Origin: Runella aurantiaca
Lineage (GTDB): Bacteria > Bacteroidota > Bacteroidia > Cytophagales > Spirosomataceae
DNA length: 64,000 bases
Direction: 5' to 3'
Assembly: GCF_003339505.1 (NCBI RefSeq)
Contig: NZ_QPIW01000007.1
Location: 186,001-250,000, forward strand
In this document: piece after piece, positions 8,630 through 17,792 of the stretch
How positions within the stretch are numbered: the first letter of the stretch is position 1
How the letters are laid out: each line of letters opens with the position of its first letter
Program-made: the position numbers and the translations under genes
The notes under the pieces: model-generated
Databases searched by the model: none
What the model saw: the letters and a program-made list of their open reading frames with translations, nothing else
What the model was told of the DNA's origin: nothing

Positions 8630-9172
8630 ATGAATTTCAAAGCTCATTTTTCAATCGTCTTGGCTGCGTTTTCGGTTTTAACAATCGAAAACGCGGCTAT
8701 TTCGGCCTGTAAGCCACCCCAAAACACTTCCGTGATTGCCGAAAGCAGCAGAGGAATCGAACTCTCAAACAAGCAAATTAGGAGTCAAGCGGTATTAAAA
8801 CGACTAAAGCCTTTTCAAACTGCTACGGCAAAAAGCTACACTCTTTTATTGGAGAAAATCAAATTAGATCAATTGCCTGAAGGAGTCTATGAAGTCTATA
8901 TGAGCAACGACCCAGCAGAAGTAACCCGTACGATTCCAGAAAACACCGCCTTTGTAAACACCTTGGACTTGTATAATTTGCAGAGTTCTAGCGATAAAAC
9001 TATGCCAGTAAATGTTACAAAAAATGTAAAACTGTGGTTGGAAAACGGCAAAGAAACCGCCGATATTTACGTAGTGGTAGTATTTAAGGGAAATGTTTTA
9101 CCAGACAATACACCTGTTCAGAATGCGGGAAAACTCACCATCGGTAAAATACGTCTTTTGGAAAACAGATAA
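8630..9172 (+). CDS. Exported stand-alone copy of the tyrosinase C-terminal domain
   Basis: A 180-residue protein with an N-terminal signal (hydrophobic to about residue 28). The body aligns by eye with the C-terminal domain of the upstream tyrosinase: LDQLPEGVYEVYMSNDPAEV against VDKLPEGTVEIYLNLPANEV, NTLDLY against GTLDLF, VNVTKNVKLWLE against INVTTAVNALKL, and KLTIGKIRLL against NVQIGAINFV. It has no copper-ligand histidine pattern. The genes are 8 bp apart and so co-transcribed. By analogy with tyrosinase caddie proteins or shielding domains it might assist folding, copper loading or inhibition of the enzyme; that is inference. A strong hairpin follows. Confidence 0.75.
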   Translation: MNFKAHFSIVLAAFSVLTIENAAISACKPPQNTSVIAESSRGIELSNKQIRSQAVLKRLKPFQTATAKSYTLLLEKIKLDQLPEGVYEVYMSNDPAEVTRTIPENTAFVNTLDLYNLQSSSDKTMPVNVTKNVKLWLENGKETADIYVVVVFKGNVLPDNTPVQNAGKLTIGKIRLLENR

Positions 9173-9202
9173 CCATTGAGCGTATCACTACTATTCTAGA
9201 TA

Positions 9203-9248
9203 TTTGTAGCCGTAATGTTTTAATCTACTAAAACATTACGGCTACAAA
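9203..9248. terminator. Bidirectional terminator, perfect 20-bp stem
   Basis: TTTGTAGCCGTAATGTTTTA (9203-9222) pairs without mismatch with 9229-9248 around a 6-nt loop (ATCTAC). It lies between the convergent tyrosinase-pair and symporter genes and would stop transcription from both sides, although the T tract on each side is only three long. Confidence 0.75.
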
Positions 9249-9259
9249 CTTATGAAGGG

Positions 9260-10687
9260 TTATTCTTTATCCCATTCATCCGTATTTTTAATCCCCAACT
9301 TCTTGGGACTGAATACGGGATCTATGCCTGCTTTTCGCTGTTGTTCATAATCTTTAAAGGCTTTGAAAGCGGGTTTTCTGAGTAGTAAAATAGCAATAAT
9401 ATTGAGCCACGCCATCATTCCTACGCCAATATCACCCAAGGTCCAAGCCAAAGCAGCGGTTTTGATAGAACCATAAAAAGTGGCGGCCATAATCATCACT
9501 CGGAGCCCGTTTACCAACCATTTATTATCCCCTTTGGAAGACAAATAGCTTAAATTGGTTTCGGCAATATAGTAATACGCCATGATGGTCGTAAAAGCAA
9601 AAAACAATAATGAAATCGCCACAAATCCACCACCCAACGCTGGGAAATGGGTATTGACCGCTGCTTGCGTATATTCTGAACCGATGGCTAAGCCCGGCAC
9701 ATTTTCCACCAAAAAACCACCCGCAGGATTTACAACGTTGTATTTGCCAGTAAACAAAATCATGAGCGCCGTGGCGGTACACACAAAAAGCGTATCCACA
9801 TATACCGAAAACGCCTGCACCAACCCCTGCTTGGCAGGATGGCTAATTTCAGCCGCTGCCGCCGCGTGCGGTGCCGTACCTTGCCCTGCTTCGTTGGAAT
9901 AAATGCCTCTTTTTACCCCCCACGCTACAGCCATGCCGAAAATACCCGCCAAGGCTGGCTCCATGTCAAAAGCGGAGCGCAAAATCAGGCTAAACATCGC
10001 GGGTACTTTGGTGATATTGAGGCCGATGATAGTTAAAGCCATCAGGATATAACCTCCCGCCATAAACGGCACCACGATTTCGGCCACTTGTCCGATGCGC
10101 TTCACACCGCCAAAAATGATGAGTCCCAGCAAAATAGTTATGATACCGCCCGTTATTTCTACTGGTATATCAAAAGCGATTTTGGCACTCAACGCAATGC
10201 TGTTGCTCTGCACACCCGGCAAAAATAAAGCCGTACTCAGAATCGTGGCCACCGCAAAAAGGGTAGCATACCACTGAATTCCCAATCCTTTTTCGATGTA
10301 AAAAGCTGGTCCTCCACGGTATTGACCATCTTTGACCTGCTTATAAATTTGTCCAAGTGTGGCTTCGATAAAAGCCGAGGATGCGCCTAAGAAAGCAATG
10401 GCCCACATCCAAAAAACAGCCCCCGGCCCTCCCATGGCGATGGCCGTAGCCACCCCAGCGATGTTTCCAGTGCCTATCCTACCCGAAATCGCAATGGCAA
10501 ACGCCTGAAACGACGAAACGCCTTTGGCTGATGCTTTGCCACCAAACAGCAAAGCCACCATTTCTTTTACGTAACGAACCTGTAAAAAACGGGTGGCAAT
10601 CGAAAAGTAAATGCCCGCCCCGAGGCAAAGTAAAATCAGGGCATTACTCCAAATAATGTCATTGACAGCGGTAATCATTTTTTCCAT
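9260..10687 (-). CDS. Amino acid:sodium symporter, AGCS (alanine/glycine) family
   Basis: Inner-membrane transporter of 475 residues with about ten hydrophobic segments. The AGCS signature is clear as GRIGTGNIAGVATAIAMGGP near residues 70-88, and a second typical block, GIYSNEAGQGTAPHAAAAAE, lies near residue 265. Family members bring in alanine or glycine with Na+ (or H+). The length is normal. The start MEKMITAVND is supported by the typical short N-terminus before the first membrane segment; the second Met is possible. It is a single gene convergent with the tyrosinase pair and divergent from the beta-helix gene. Confidence 0.93.
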   Translation of the reverse strand: MEKMITAVNDIIWSNALILLCLGAGIYFSIATRFLQVRYVKEMVALLFGGKASAKGVSSFQAFAIAISGRIGTGNIAGVATAIAMGGPGAVFWMWAIAFLGASSAFIEATLGQIYKQVKDGQYRGGPAFYIEKGLGIQWYATLFAVATILSTALFLPGVQSNSIALSAKIAFDIPVEITGGIITILLGLIIFGGVKRIGQVAEIVVPFMAGGYILMALTIIGLNITKVPAMFSLILRSAFDMEPALAGIFGMAVAWGVKRGIYSNEAGQGTAPHAAAAAEISHPAKQGLVQAFSVYVDTLFVCTATALMILFTGKYNVVNPAGGFLVENVPGLAIGSEYTQAAVNTHFPALGGGFVAISLLFFAFTTIMAYYYIAETNLSYLSSKGDNKWLVNGLRVMIMAATFYGSIKTAALAWTLGDIGVGMMAWLNIIAILLLRKPAFKAFKDYEQQRKAGIDPVFSPKKLGIKNTDEWDKE

Positions 10688-10884
10688 GAAATTCCTGTGA
10701 GATTAGTTGTTAGGTTTAGCTTATACAGAAGAGAATTTTAAGGTATGGAGTGAATCTTGTATTCAAAGAAAAGGATATTAAATGAAAAGCGTGATAATCT
10801 GTCCAAAAAAAGATTGATTACAGTAGAAAAGTTGTATTTCACCTATTTTAAGTACAACCCATTCTGCGAACCCAGTTTTTGATT

Positions 10885-13257
10885 ATGCCTGTATTTACCC
10901 CAACATTTATACGCTTCGTTTTTCTTTTTTTCGCGGCCTTATTGACGCAATCAGCAACCGCCCAAGTCACTTTTTATGTGGCTCCCAACGGCAACGATGC
11001 TAACAACGGTATGTTACAAAAACCGTTCAAAACGCTCTCCAAAGCGCTCTTGTCGGCCCAAGGGGCAAAAGGACAAAAAGTAACCATTCAATTGAGAAAA
11101 GGGACTTACTATTTGGATAAAACACTGGTAATTAACGCCGTCGATGCCTTATTTGAATCACTGGAGATAACAGGTTATAAAAATGAGCCCGTTTTTATTG
11201 ATGGGGGGCAACCCTTACAACTTGCTTGGAAACCTTCCCAAAACGGCATTTATCAGGCGGTTGTAGCGCCAAATATTGCATTTGAACAACTATATATCAA
11301 CGGTCAGCAGCAGCCGTTGGCCCGTTATCCTAACTACGATGCTACGGCCCGGGTTTTTCACGGGACCGCCGCCGATGCGATTTCACCCGAACGCGTCAAA
11401 ACTTGGAAAAATCCGACTTGCGGGTACGTTCACGCCCTGCACTCGGGCGAATGGGGCGGGTTTCACTACCTCATTACGGGCAAAGACGAAAAAGGAGAAT
11501 TGAAACTGGAGGGAGGTTGGCAAAACAACCGCCCCGCCCCAATGCACAAACAGTACCGTTTCGTCGAAAATATCAGGGAAGAACTGGATGCACCTGGAGA
11601 ATGGTTTTTTGACAAAACAACCCGTGTTCTTTATTTCTACCCTCCCCAAAACATCAATCTTAGCACCGCTTTGGTGGAAGTAACCACGCTCAAAAATCTC
11701 CTCGAACTGAGGGGCACGACCTACAAGCCCGTCCGTAATGTGCAGCTCAAAGATCTGCACTTTGTGCATACCGAGCGCAGTTTTATGGAAACCAAAGAAC
11801 CGCTGGTGCGCAGCGACTGGACTTTTTATCGGGGCGGGGCAGTACTTTTTGACGGCACCGAAAACTGCAAAATCAGTGATTGTACATTCTCTAATTTGGG
11901 CGGGAATGCCATTGTGGTAAGCAATTACAACAAACACACCACCATCAGCGGTTGTCACATTCACCACATCGGCGCGAGCGCGGTGGCGTTTGTCGGCGAC
12001 CCAAAAGCGGCACGTTCGCCGTCGTTTCGGTACGAGCTTTCGATTCCGTACCAAAAATTGGACAAAACGTCTGGCCCACAAACCAACAATTTTCCGCAGG
12101 AATGTACAGTCACGGATAACCTGATTCATGACATGGGTCAACTGGAAAAACAGGCCACAGGGGTTCAAATTGAGCTATCAGCCTCCATAACAGTGAGTCA
12201 CAACAGCATTTACAACACCCCACGCGCGGGTATCAACATCGGCGATGGAGCATGGGGTGGGCATATTTTGGAGTATAACGACGTATTTAACACGGTCTTG
12301 GAAACGGGCGACCACGGTGCTTTTAATTCTTGGGGGCGTGACCGATTCTGGTACGCCAACCGCAGCTACATGGACAGCCTCGTGGCGGCGCATCCCGAAC
12401 TGATTTTGTTAGATGCTCAAAAACAGACCATTATCCGTCACAATCGTTTTCGTTGCGACCACGGTTGGGACATTGATTTGGACGACGGTTCCTCGAATTA
12501 TCACATTTACAATAACGTTTGTCTCAACGGCGGGCTCAAACTTCGGGAGGGTTTTTACCGCAAAGTAGAAAACAATATCATGGTCAATAATTCCTTTCAT
12601 CCGCACGTGTGGTTTAAAAACAGCGGCGATGAGTTCAGGCATAACATTGTCATGAAAAAATACTTCCCCATTCAGATCAAAGACTGGGGCGTGAACATAG
12701 ACCAAAATTTATTCCCAGATTCGGCATCGCTGGCATTGGCCCGTAAAAACAACACGGATGCCAAAAGTACCGCAGGAAACCCCGCATTTATCAACGCTTC
12801 GGCGGGAGATTATCGGGTAAGCGCCTACTCTCCTGCCCTGCTCATCGGCTTTAAAAATTTTTCAATGACAGATTTTGGAGTACAAAAACCTGAGTTAAAG
12901 AAACTTGCTTTGCAACCAGTCATTCCAGCGCTTATCAATGCGCAATCGCTCGACGGCAAAACCTCAACCATCTCATTTTTGGGAGGTACGCTCAAAAACA
13001 TTGAAGGGTTAGGCGACCGCTCGGCCTACGGATTGCCCGACGAGACGGGTATTCTTGTGACCTCAACTGGGCAAAAAAGTCTTTTGACCCAATCCGGTTT
13101 ATTAGAAAAAGACGTAATACGCACCGCTGATGGCAAAAACGTCAAGAACATCCGCGAGTTTCTGGATATTTACCAAGAAGTCAATTGGCACGGCAAAATA
13201 AACATCGAAATTATTCGAAATCAGCAGCCTATGAAGATGGTATTGCTTCTAAAATAA
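10885..13257 (+). CDS. Exported right-handed beta-helix protein with C-terminal PDZ domain
   Basis: A 790-residue secreted protein. An ATG at 10885 is preferred to a TTG two codons earlier. A signal peptide ends near SATAQ. The beginning, VTFYVAPNGNDANNG and PFKTLSKAL, is the usual start of right-handed parallel beta-helix carbohydrate-active enzymes, and the middle has many coil repeats (TENCKISDCTF, NAIVVSNYNKHTTISGC). The overall plan resembles family GH141 glycosidases. The last 100 residues (GILVTSTGQKS, SGLLEKDVIRTADGKNV) look like a PDZ domain. A glycosidase or lyase role on plant or algal polysaccharide is likely, but the substrate and catalytic residues are not assignable by eye. A hairpin follows the stop. 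Confidence 0.8.
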   Translation: MPVFTPTFIRFVFLFFAALLTQSATAQVTFYVAPNGNDANNGMLQKPFKTLSKALLSAQGAKGQKVTIQLRKGTYYLDKTLVINAVDALFESLEITGYKNEPVFIDGGQPLQLAWKPSQNGIYQAVVAPNIAFEQLYINGQQQPLARYPNYDATARVFHGTAADAISPERVKTWKNPTCGYVHALHSGEWGGFHYLITGKDEKGELKLEGGWQNNRPAPMHKQYRFVENIREELDAPGEWFFDKTTRVLYFYPPQNINLSTALVEVTTLKNLLELRGTTYKPVRNVQLKDLHFVHTERSFMETKEPLVRSDWTFYRGGAVLFDGTENCKISDCTFSNLGGNAIVVSNYNKHTTISGCHIHHIGASAVAFVGDPKAARSPSFRYELSIPYQKLDKTSGPQTNNFPQECTVTDNLIHDMGQLEKQATGVQIELSASITVSHNSIYNTPRAGINIGDGAWGGHILEYNDVFNTVLETGDHGAFNSWGRDRFWYANRSYMDSLVAAHPELILLDAQKQTIIRHNRFRCDHGWDIDLDDGSSNYHIYNNVCLNGGLKLREGFYRKVENNIMVNNSFHPHVWFKNSGDEFRHNIVMKKYFPIQIKDWGVNIDQNLFPDSASLALARKNNTDAKSTAGNPAFINASAGDYRVSAYSPALLIGFKNFSMTDFGVQKPELKKLALQPVIPALINAQSLDGKTSTISFLGGTLKNIEGLGDRSAYGLPDETGILVTSTGQKSLLTQSGLLEKDVIRTADGKNVKNIREFLDIYQEVNWHGKINIEIIRNQQPMKMVLLLK

Positions 13258-13289
13258 AAACTGCCATCGACAAGCGAGGATGGCAGTTT
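13258..13289 (+). terminator. Hairpin after the beta-helix gene
   Basis: AAACTGCCATC (13258-13268) pairs perfectly with GATGGCAGTTT (13279-13289) around a 10-nt loop, beginning directly after the stop codon. The T tract is only three long. Confidence 0.6.
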
Positions 13290-13702
13290 CGATCAATACA
13301 AACTAAATCTATTTGGGTCACTGACGGAAAATATCTCCCGTTTGGTGTTATCTGTGAAAATGTTCTACCATTTTTTAGGAGCCTCCTTCGACCACTTCCC
13401 GACAACTATTTATTGTCTAGTTAAATGAATAAACCACTTTCTCAGAGACATAGATTATATGAACTTATGTATGTTTAGATTAAGAATATCAAACTATTTT
13501 ACGACGAAATAAAATTAGTACAATACCCAAATTTTTGTTTCAGAATGAAATTAAATTTGGATTAAAATTCAAGAATATAAAATAGGCAACCCAATTTTTC
13601 AGTTAGCGCGCGGTACTTAATCCAAAAAATCATTCTTTAATTCGACGATTCATTGGATGATTTTTCAGTAACTTACGTTTTCCCAAAAATGTACAACTCC
13701 CA
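13290..13702. other. Intergenic region before rlmF
   Basis: About 410 bp of AT-rich DNA without a credible gene. Near its right end ATTG (13652-13655), an 18-bp spacer and TACGTTTT (13674-13681, one base off TAnnTTTG) could form the rlmF promoter. Nothing else was recognised. Confidence 0.5.
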
Positions 13703-14671
13703 ATGACGTCAATAGCTGATTTGAATTCTACTGAAAAACAAAGCCTTCATCCCCGAAATCCCCACCGTTTTCGTTACGATTTTCCCGCACTTATCAAAAG
13801 TTGCCCCGCATTGGCCCCTTTTGTTACGCGCAATAAATACCAAGATGAGTCGGTTGATTTTGCCAATCCCGAGGCGGTCAAAATGCTCAACAAAGCCATT
13901 CTTATTCATTTTTACGGTATTCAACACTGGGACATTCCCGCCAATTATCTTCGGCCTCCCATCCCTGGTCGGGCCGATTATATTCATTATTTGGCCGATT
14001 TATTGGGTTCGGTCAATGATAACGTTATCCCAATCGGCAAGGAAATTACGGGGCTTGACATCGGCGTGGGGGCCAATTGTGTCTATCCCATTATCGGACA
14101 CCAAAGTTACGGTTGGCGTTTTGTCGGGTCGGATATTGACCCCAAAGCAATTCAGAATGCCAAACGAATTGTGACGGCCAATCCCGTGCTTACGCCCTTT
14201 GTTGAATGTCGTCTGCAAACAACTCCCACCGCCATTTTTAAGGGCGTTGTGCAAGCCAACGAAAAATTTGATTTTACGATGTGCAACCCTCCTTTTCATG
14301 CTTCATTGGCCGAGGCCACCGCAGGTACACAGCGCAAATGGCAAAACCTAGGACGGACAAGTGCCTCCCAAAAAGAAACCCTGAATTTTGGCGGGCAAAA
14401 CGCCGAATTATGGTGTGAAGGTGGCGAAAAAGCATTTGTGACCAAAATGATTGAGCAAAGCGCCCAAATCGCCAACCAGTGTTTTTGGTTTACTTCATTG
14501 GTTTCCAAAAAAACGACATTACCCTTTTTATACAAAGCCCTAAAAAAGGCAAAAGCCTTTGAAATACAGACGATTGAAATGGCTCAAGGACAAAAAGTCA
14601 GTCGTATGGTAGCATGGACTTTTCTCGGAACCCACCAACAAAAAGTTTGGCGGCAGGAACGTTGGCGGTAA
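13703..14671 (+). CDS. rlmF: 23S rRNA (adenine(1618)-N6)-methyltransferase RlmF
   Basis: Methylates N6 of A1618 in 23S rRNA with S-adenosylmethionine. The 322-residue protein has the typical RlmF opening ([17 protein letters not shown]), the conserved [11 protein letters not shown] block, the SAM-binding motif [16 protein letters not shown] near residue 117, and the N6-adenine methyltransferase motif MCNPPFHAS near residue 193 in which NPPF is catalytic. The length matches the family. It is a single gene, convergent with the AraC gene at 14689 with 17 bp between. Confidence 0.95.
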   Translation: MTSIADLNSTEKQSLHPRNPHRFRYDFPALIKSCPALAPFVTRNKYQDESVDFANPEAVKMLNKAILIHFYGIQHWDIPANYLRPPIPGRADYIHYLADLLGSVNDNVIPIGKEITGLDIGVGANCVYPIIGHQSYGWRFVGSDIDPKAIQNAKRIVTANPVLTPFVECRLQTTPTAIFKGVVQANEKFDFTMCNPPFHASLAEATAGTQRKWQNLGRTSASQKETLNFGGQNAELWCEGGEKAFVTKMIEQSAQIANQCFWFTSLVSKKTTLPFLYKALKKAKAFEIQTIEMAQGQKVSRMVAWTFLGTHQQKVWRQERWR

Positions 14672-14688
14672 AACAGAAGCAGCTATTT

Positions 14689-15531
14689 TTATAACCCTAC
14701 AAATTCAGCATTTAGCTTCAATCGCCGTTCGGGGTTAAGATTGCTTTCCTTAATCAACATATTGGGCGTGACTCCCGCAAAACGTTTGAAATCTTTTACC
14801 AAATGCTGGTAATCGGTATAACCCGTATTTACCGCGATACTCAGCCAATCTAAGTCTTGTCGGGTATCTTTTAATTCATACGCCTGATAAAACCGACAAA
14901 TGCGAGCGAAATACTTGGGTGTTACGCCTACTTGCCGCTCAAAGCGTTTTTCAAATTGCCGAAAACTCAAACACGCATCATTGGCCGTTTGGGAAAGGCT
15001 AAATCCTTGCGGATTTGCCAAAATGACGCTTCCAATGCGGTCAATCGGCTCAAATCCGACCTTGACACGGGCGACTTTCTTCGTAAAATATCGGTCAAGA
15101 ATGCGAGGGAGTTCGTCATAAACAGTTGCATTGGCCAATTGGTCTTCTACATCGTCTATTTCTCGCCCCAAAATCGCCTGCGCTTCTACGTATTGATGCA
15201 AGAGTTCGTACATGGGTATACGCAGGAGTTTATGAATGGCTCCGGGGTGAAACCGAACATGAACCATCATGTATTCGGAAGGTAAATGCAGATTTTGGCG
15301 GGTAGCAGGTAATCCAAAAATGCACGTTCTAGGACGTACCTTAAATTCACCCGTCTCTACGGTTTCGGCGGTTTTGGTGCCTCGAATAACAAACGTCATC
15401 CCCTCTTCGGGATTGACAGGATAGGCTTTAATCGGTGTGGGAATGTCTTTCCCAAATTTCATGTGCAACACCAAATACTCTTTGATGTATTGACGAAGGT
15501 CTGGGGCAGGAATGATACGTTGGCAAATCAT
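14689..15531 (-). CDS. AraC family transcriptional regulator (paralogue C)
   Basis: A 280-residue regulator of the same subfamily as the genes at 19, 5406 and 17793. The N-terminal part starts with APDLRQYIKEYLVLHM, and the C-terminal helix-turn-helix pair contains LSFRQFEKRF and GYTDYQHLVKDFKRFAGVTPN. It lies 93 bp downstream of the NTF2-like gene at 15625 on the same strand. The inducer is not known. Confidence 0.9.
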   Translation of the reverse strand: MICQRIIPAPDLRQYIKEYLVLHMKFGKDIPTPIKAYPVNPEEGMTFVIRGTKTAETVETGEFKVRPRTCIFGLPATRQNLHLPSEYMMVHVRFHPGAIHKLLRIPMYELLHQYVEAQAILGREIDDVEDQLANATVYDELPRILDRYFTKKVARVKVGFEPIDRIGSVILANPQGFSLSQTANDACLSFRQFEKRFERQVGVTPKYFARICRFYQAYELKDTRQDLDWLSIAVNTGYTDYQHLVKDFKRFAGVTPNMLIKESNLNPERRLKLNAEFVGL

Positions 15532-15624
15532 GGCAAGTACTTTTGTCGAACTATTCCCTTAATACCTACTCATAAAGCAATCTTTAATACTTGCTTAAAT
15601 ATAGACAATAGTTTGATTATCAAT

Positions 15625-16071
15625 TTATTTTGGCAAATAATAATGTTCGGAGATAGCCGTAATTTTCCAATCCTTGCCTACTTTTTCGAGCAGCACTACA
15701 CGGTGCGCTTTGATTGCCTTGCCGTCGGGGGCGGTGTAGGTTGTTTGGTAGTTGGCAGCGGCAATCGTCCCCGCCGTTTTGATGCGGAAGTCGGCGTTGC
15801 TCACACTCAGGGGCATGGCAGGCGGGAAAGCGTCGTCGCCGGCAAAATCAGCACCCGTACGTGAAGTGTAGGTACCGTCGGGTAGGTTTACGCTCACAAT
15901 CGTGTGTTTGTTATCGGTGGCATCAAAAGACCAATATTTCCGCACCTCGTTGGGCTGATGCGCTTTGAGCGCTTTGGCTTCTGCAAGTAGCGTGGCTTTG
16001 ATGGTATCTTCTTCCGTTTGGGCATATACGCATCCTGACGCAAGCAAAAGAACAAAGAATAAATTTTTCAT
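15625..16071 (-). CDS. Exported NTF2-like (DUF4440/SnoaL-type) protein
   Basis: A 148-residue protein with a cleavable signal (MKNLFFVLLLASGCVYAQ). The rest fits one NTF2-like cone fold: an N-terminal helix pair (EEDTIKATLLAEAKALKA), then beta strands ending in VLLEKVGKDWKITAISEHY, the typical final strands of this family. There is a Cys in the signal region but no good lipobox spacing. The fold serves enzymes and small-ligand binders alike, so the role is open. The AraC gene at 14689 follows. Confidence 0.7.
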   Translation of the reverse strand: MKNLFFVLLLASGCVYAQTEEDTIKATLLAEAKALKAHQPNEVRKYWSFDATDNKHTIVSVNLPDGTYTSRTGADFAGDDAFPPAMPLSVSNADFRIKTAGTIAAANYQTTYTAPDGKAIKAHRVVLLEKVGKDWKITAISEHYYLPK

Positions 16072-16179
16072 TTTTGAACAGGTTATTGTAAAAAATAAGA
16101 TTGAACAAAAATGGAGGTTTAAAAGAGGCTTTTAGTGGTAAAAAATCGTTGAATTTAACGGCGCTACGAACAACACAAA

Positions 16180-17118
16180 CTATTCATTCTTCAAAATCGA
16201 CGGCCTTATTTTCAGGAACATCCAAGCCACGATGACCTGTAAGGCCAGACCCGCAGCAGCTCTGTATATCAAATCATCTGCACCTAATTTCTTAATTAAT
16301 GGCAGCGAATAGGCGCTGTTTAATGGAACTTGAAAATCAGGCACAAAGTAGAGCAATGTAATCACAAAAAGGTAAAGCACAAACAACAAATAGCTGGTCA
16401 CCAAGTATTTAGAAACTTCTTTTGGTCTGCGCCAATACATAGCAATCATTAGAAAAATAGGAGAAAAAGCCGCAAAAACGAACATAATGCCAAACAATAA
16501 GTTGGGGGGAGTTTGCCGATAGGCCAGCCAATCCTTTGCTCCCACGGTTTCCCATAATGGATACGCCAAGCTACCTTCAATGCTCGTTGTGCCCATATTG
16601 TAGAAGTTCAACACGACAACAAGCAGGAATATCCATTTGGCTACAGGTTTAACGTCTTGGAGATACTTATGCAGAAATGAAATAAGGATGGCCACTTGTA
16701 GGGCAGAAGGGATAATTTGGAAATAAAGCGTTTGGGACAACAGCTGTTGGTTTTGCGTCGCATTATAGCCCGTGATCGCCCATTGGTTATAGATAGGCAT
16801 CATCACCCATAGGGTAGTTGCTACGGAAATCACGCCTAAGACTACACTGATATAAACAGCCCATTTGGGAAAAATAGGGGGCGCCAGCCAAATCATTGAA
16901 ATCGCCGAAAACAGCATTAAAACGGCTGGCACGTACCCAACCCAAATCATCAAGCCGTTGTAGGTCTTTGTATAAAGCAGAAAGTTTTCATGGACATTGG
17001 CAAATTGAGGATTCACGATGAATTGTAACATTAATACAATGCCAAAGTGGCGCAGCGTAAGAATGCTATAGATGAGCAAAGCCCATTTTGTGGCAGTTGT
17101 ATTGTAGTTGACAGGCAT
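16180..17118 (-). CDS. Multi-pass membrane protein of unknown function
   Basis: A 312-residue inner-membrane protein with about eight hydrophobic segments, for example GYVPAVLMLFSAISMIWLA, WAVYISVVLGVISVATTLWV, WIFLLVVVLNFYNMG and YLLFVLYLFVITLLYFV. I do not recognise the family. No transporter or enzyme signature was seen. It lies 50 bp after the DUF1772-like gene at 17169 on the same strand and is probably co-transcribed with it. Confidence 0.65.
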   Translation of the reverse strand: MPVNYNTTATKWALLIYSILTLRHFGIVLMLQFIVNPQFANVHENFLLYTKTYNGLMIWVGYVPAVLMLFSAISMIWLAPPIFPKWAVYISVVLGVISVATTLWVMMPIYNQWAITGYNATQNQQLLSQTLYFQIIPSALQVAILISFLHKYLQDVKPVAKWIFLLVVVLNFYNMGTTSIEGSLAYPLWETVGAKDWLAYRQTPPNLLFGIMFVFAAFSPIFLMIAMYWRRPKEVSKYLVTSYLLFVLYLFVITLLYFVPDFQVPLNSAYSLPLIKKLGADDLIYRAAAGLALQVIVAWMFLKIRPSILKNE

Positions 17119-17168
17119 AGAAAACTGCTTTTTTTAAATTCTTGATAATGAAAATTAGCAACTAAACT

Positions 17169-17708
17169 TCACTTCTGAACCGTACTGTCATGCCGAATTG
17201 AAACAAACGGCGTCAAAGCTACCAACACAAAACCCAAAATAGAAAACCACTCCCTGCTTTGAAAATTCTTGATTACCTGCGGGTGCATTTCATTGATTTT
17301 TGCCACTTGCTCGGCGGTAAGGTGCTGAAAATCCAAGGTTTCGATGTAGCGATTGATTGGAATCTGTTGGTTGCCAGTCAGCATTACATCAGCTATAAAT
17401 AGCCCCAAAGCGGCTAAAATCAACCAAAATATTGGCGTTCGCCATTTGTTGATAAACAAGAGCAATGCAATAATATACCCAAACAGAATGATGGGCCCAA
17501 AAACTTCCATGCGCACTCGCATAAAACCGTCGGTAATTTGCCAAGATTTGGCCCAATCTACCGAATTCATCAAATCGCCTTTGGCATTGATAATACCAAA
17601 AACCAAAGGGTTTATCATGCCCGAAAAATGCAAACCTGCGTAAATACCCGAGATAAGAACAAGCAAATACAACGCAACGGGGCGAATGGAGTTGATAAAT
17701 GGCATCAT
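17169..17708 (-). CDS. DUF1772 / anthrone oxygenase-like membrane protein
   Basis: A 179-residue protein with four hydrophobic segments. The pattern of a first membrane helix (LYLLVLISGIYAGLHFSG), a QIPINRYIETLD stretch between helices 3 and 4 resembling the family's N-x-x-(I/L)-N element, and a final segment (WFSILGFVLVALTPF) fits DUF1772, a family that includes anthrone oxygenase-like proteins. No biochemical role is assigned for bacterial members. A TAGATTTG box on the minus strand (17742-17749) may be its -7 element. It is followed by the membrane gene at 16180. Confidence 0.6.
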   Translation of the reverse strand: MMPFINSIRPVALYLLVLISGIYAGLHFSGMINPLVFGIINAKGDLMNSVDWAKSWQITDGFMRVRMEVFGPIILFGYIIALLLFINKWRTPIFWLILAALGLFIADVMLTGNQQIPINRYIETLDFQHLTAEQVAKINEMHPQVIKNFQSREWFSILGFVLVALTPFVSIRHDSTVQK

Positions 17709-17792
17709 TGGGCAGAAAATTGGATTGAATTGATAATTTCACAAATCTACTTAACCCTTTAAGAGGAGACTTAGTAAAAAAACGACATTTTA

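Noticed and set aside
11383-12168. Minus-strand open frame of 261 codons
   Set aside because: It lies inside the beta-helix gene and has no recognisable features.
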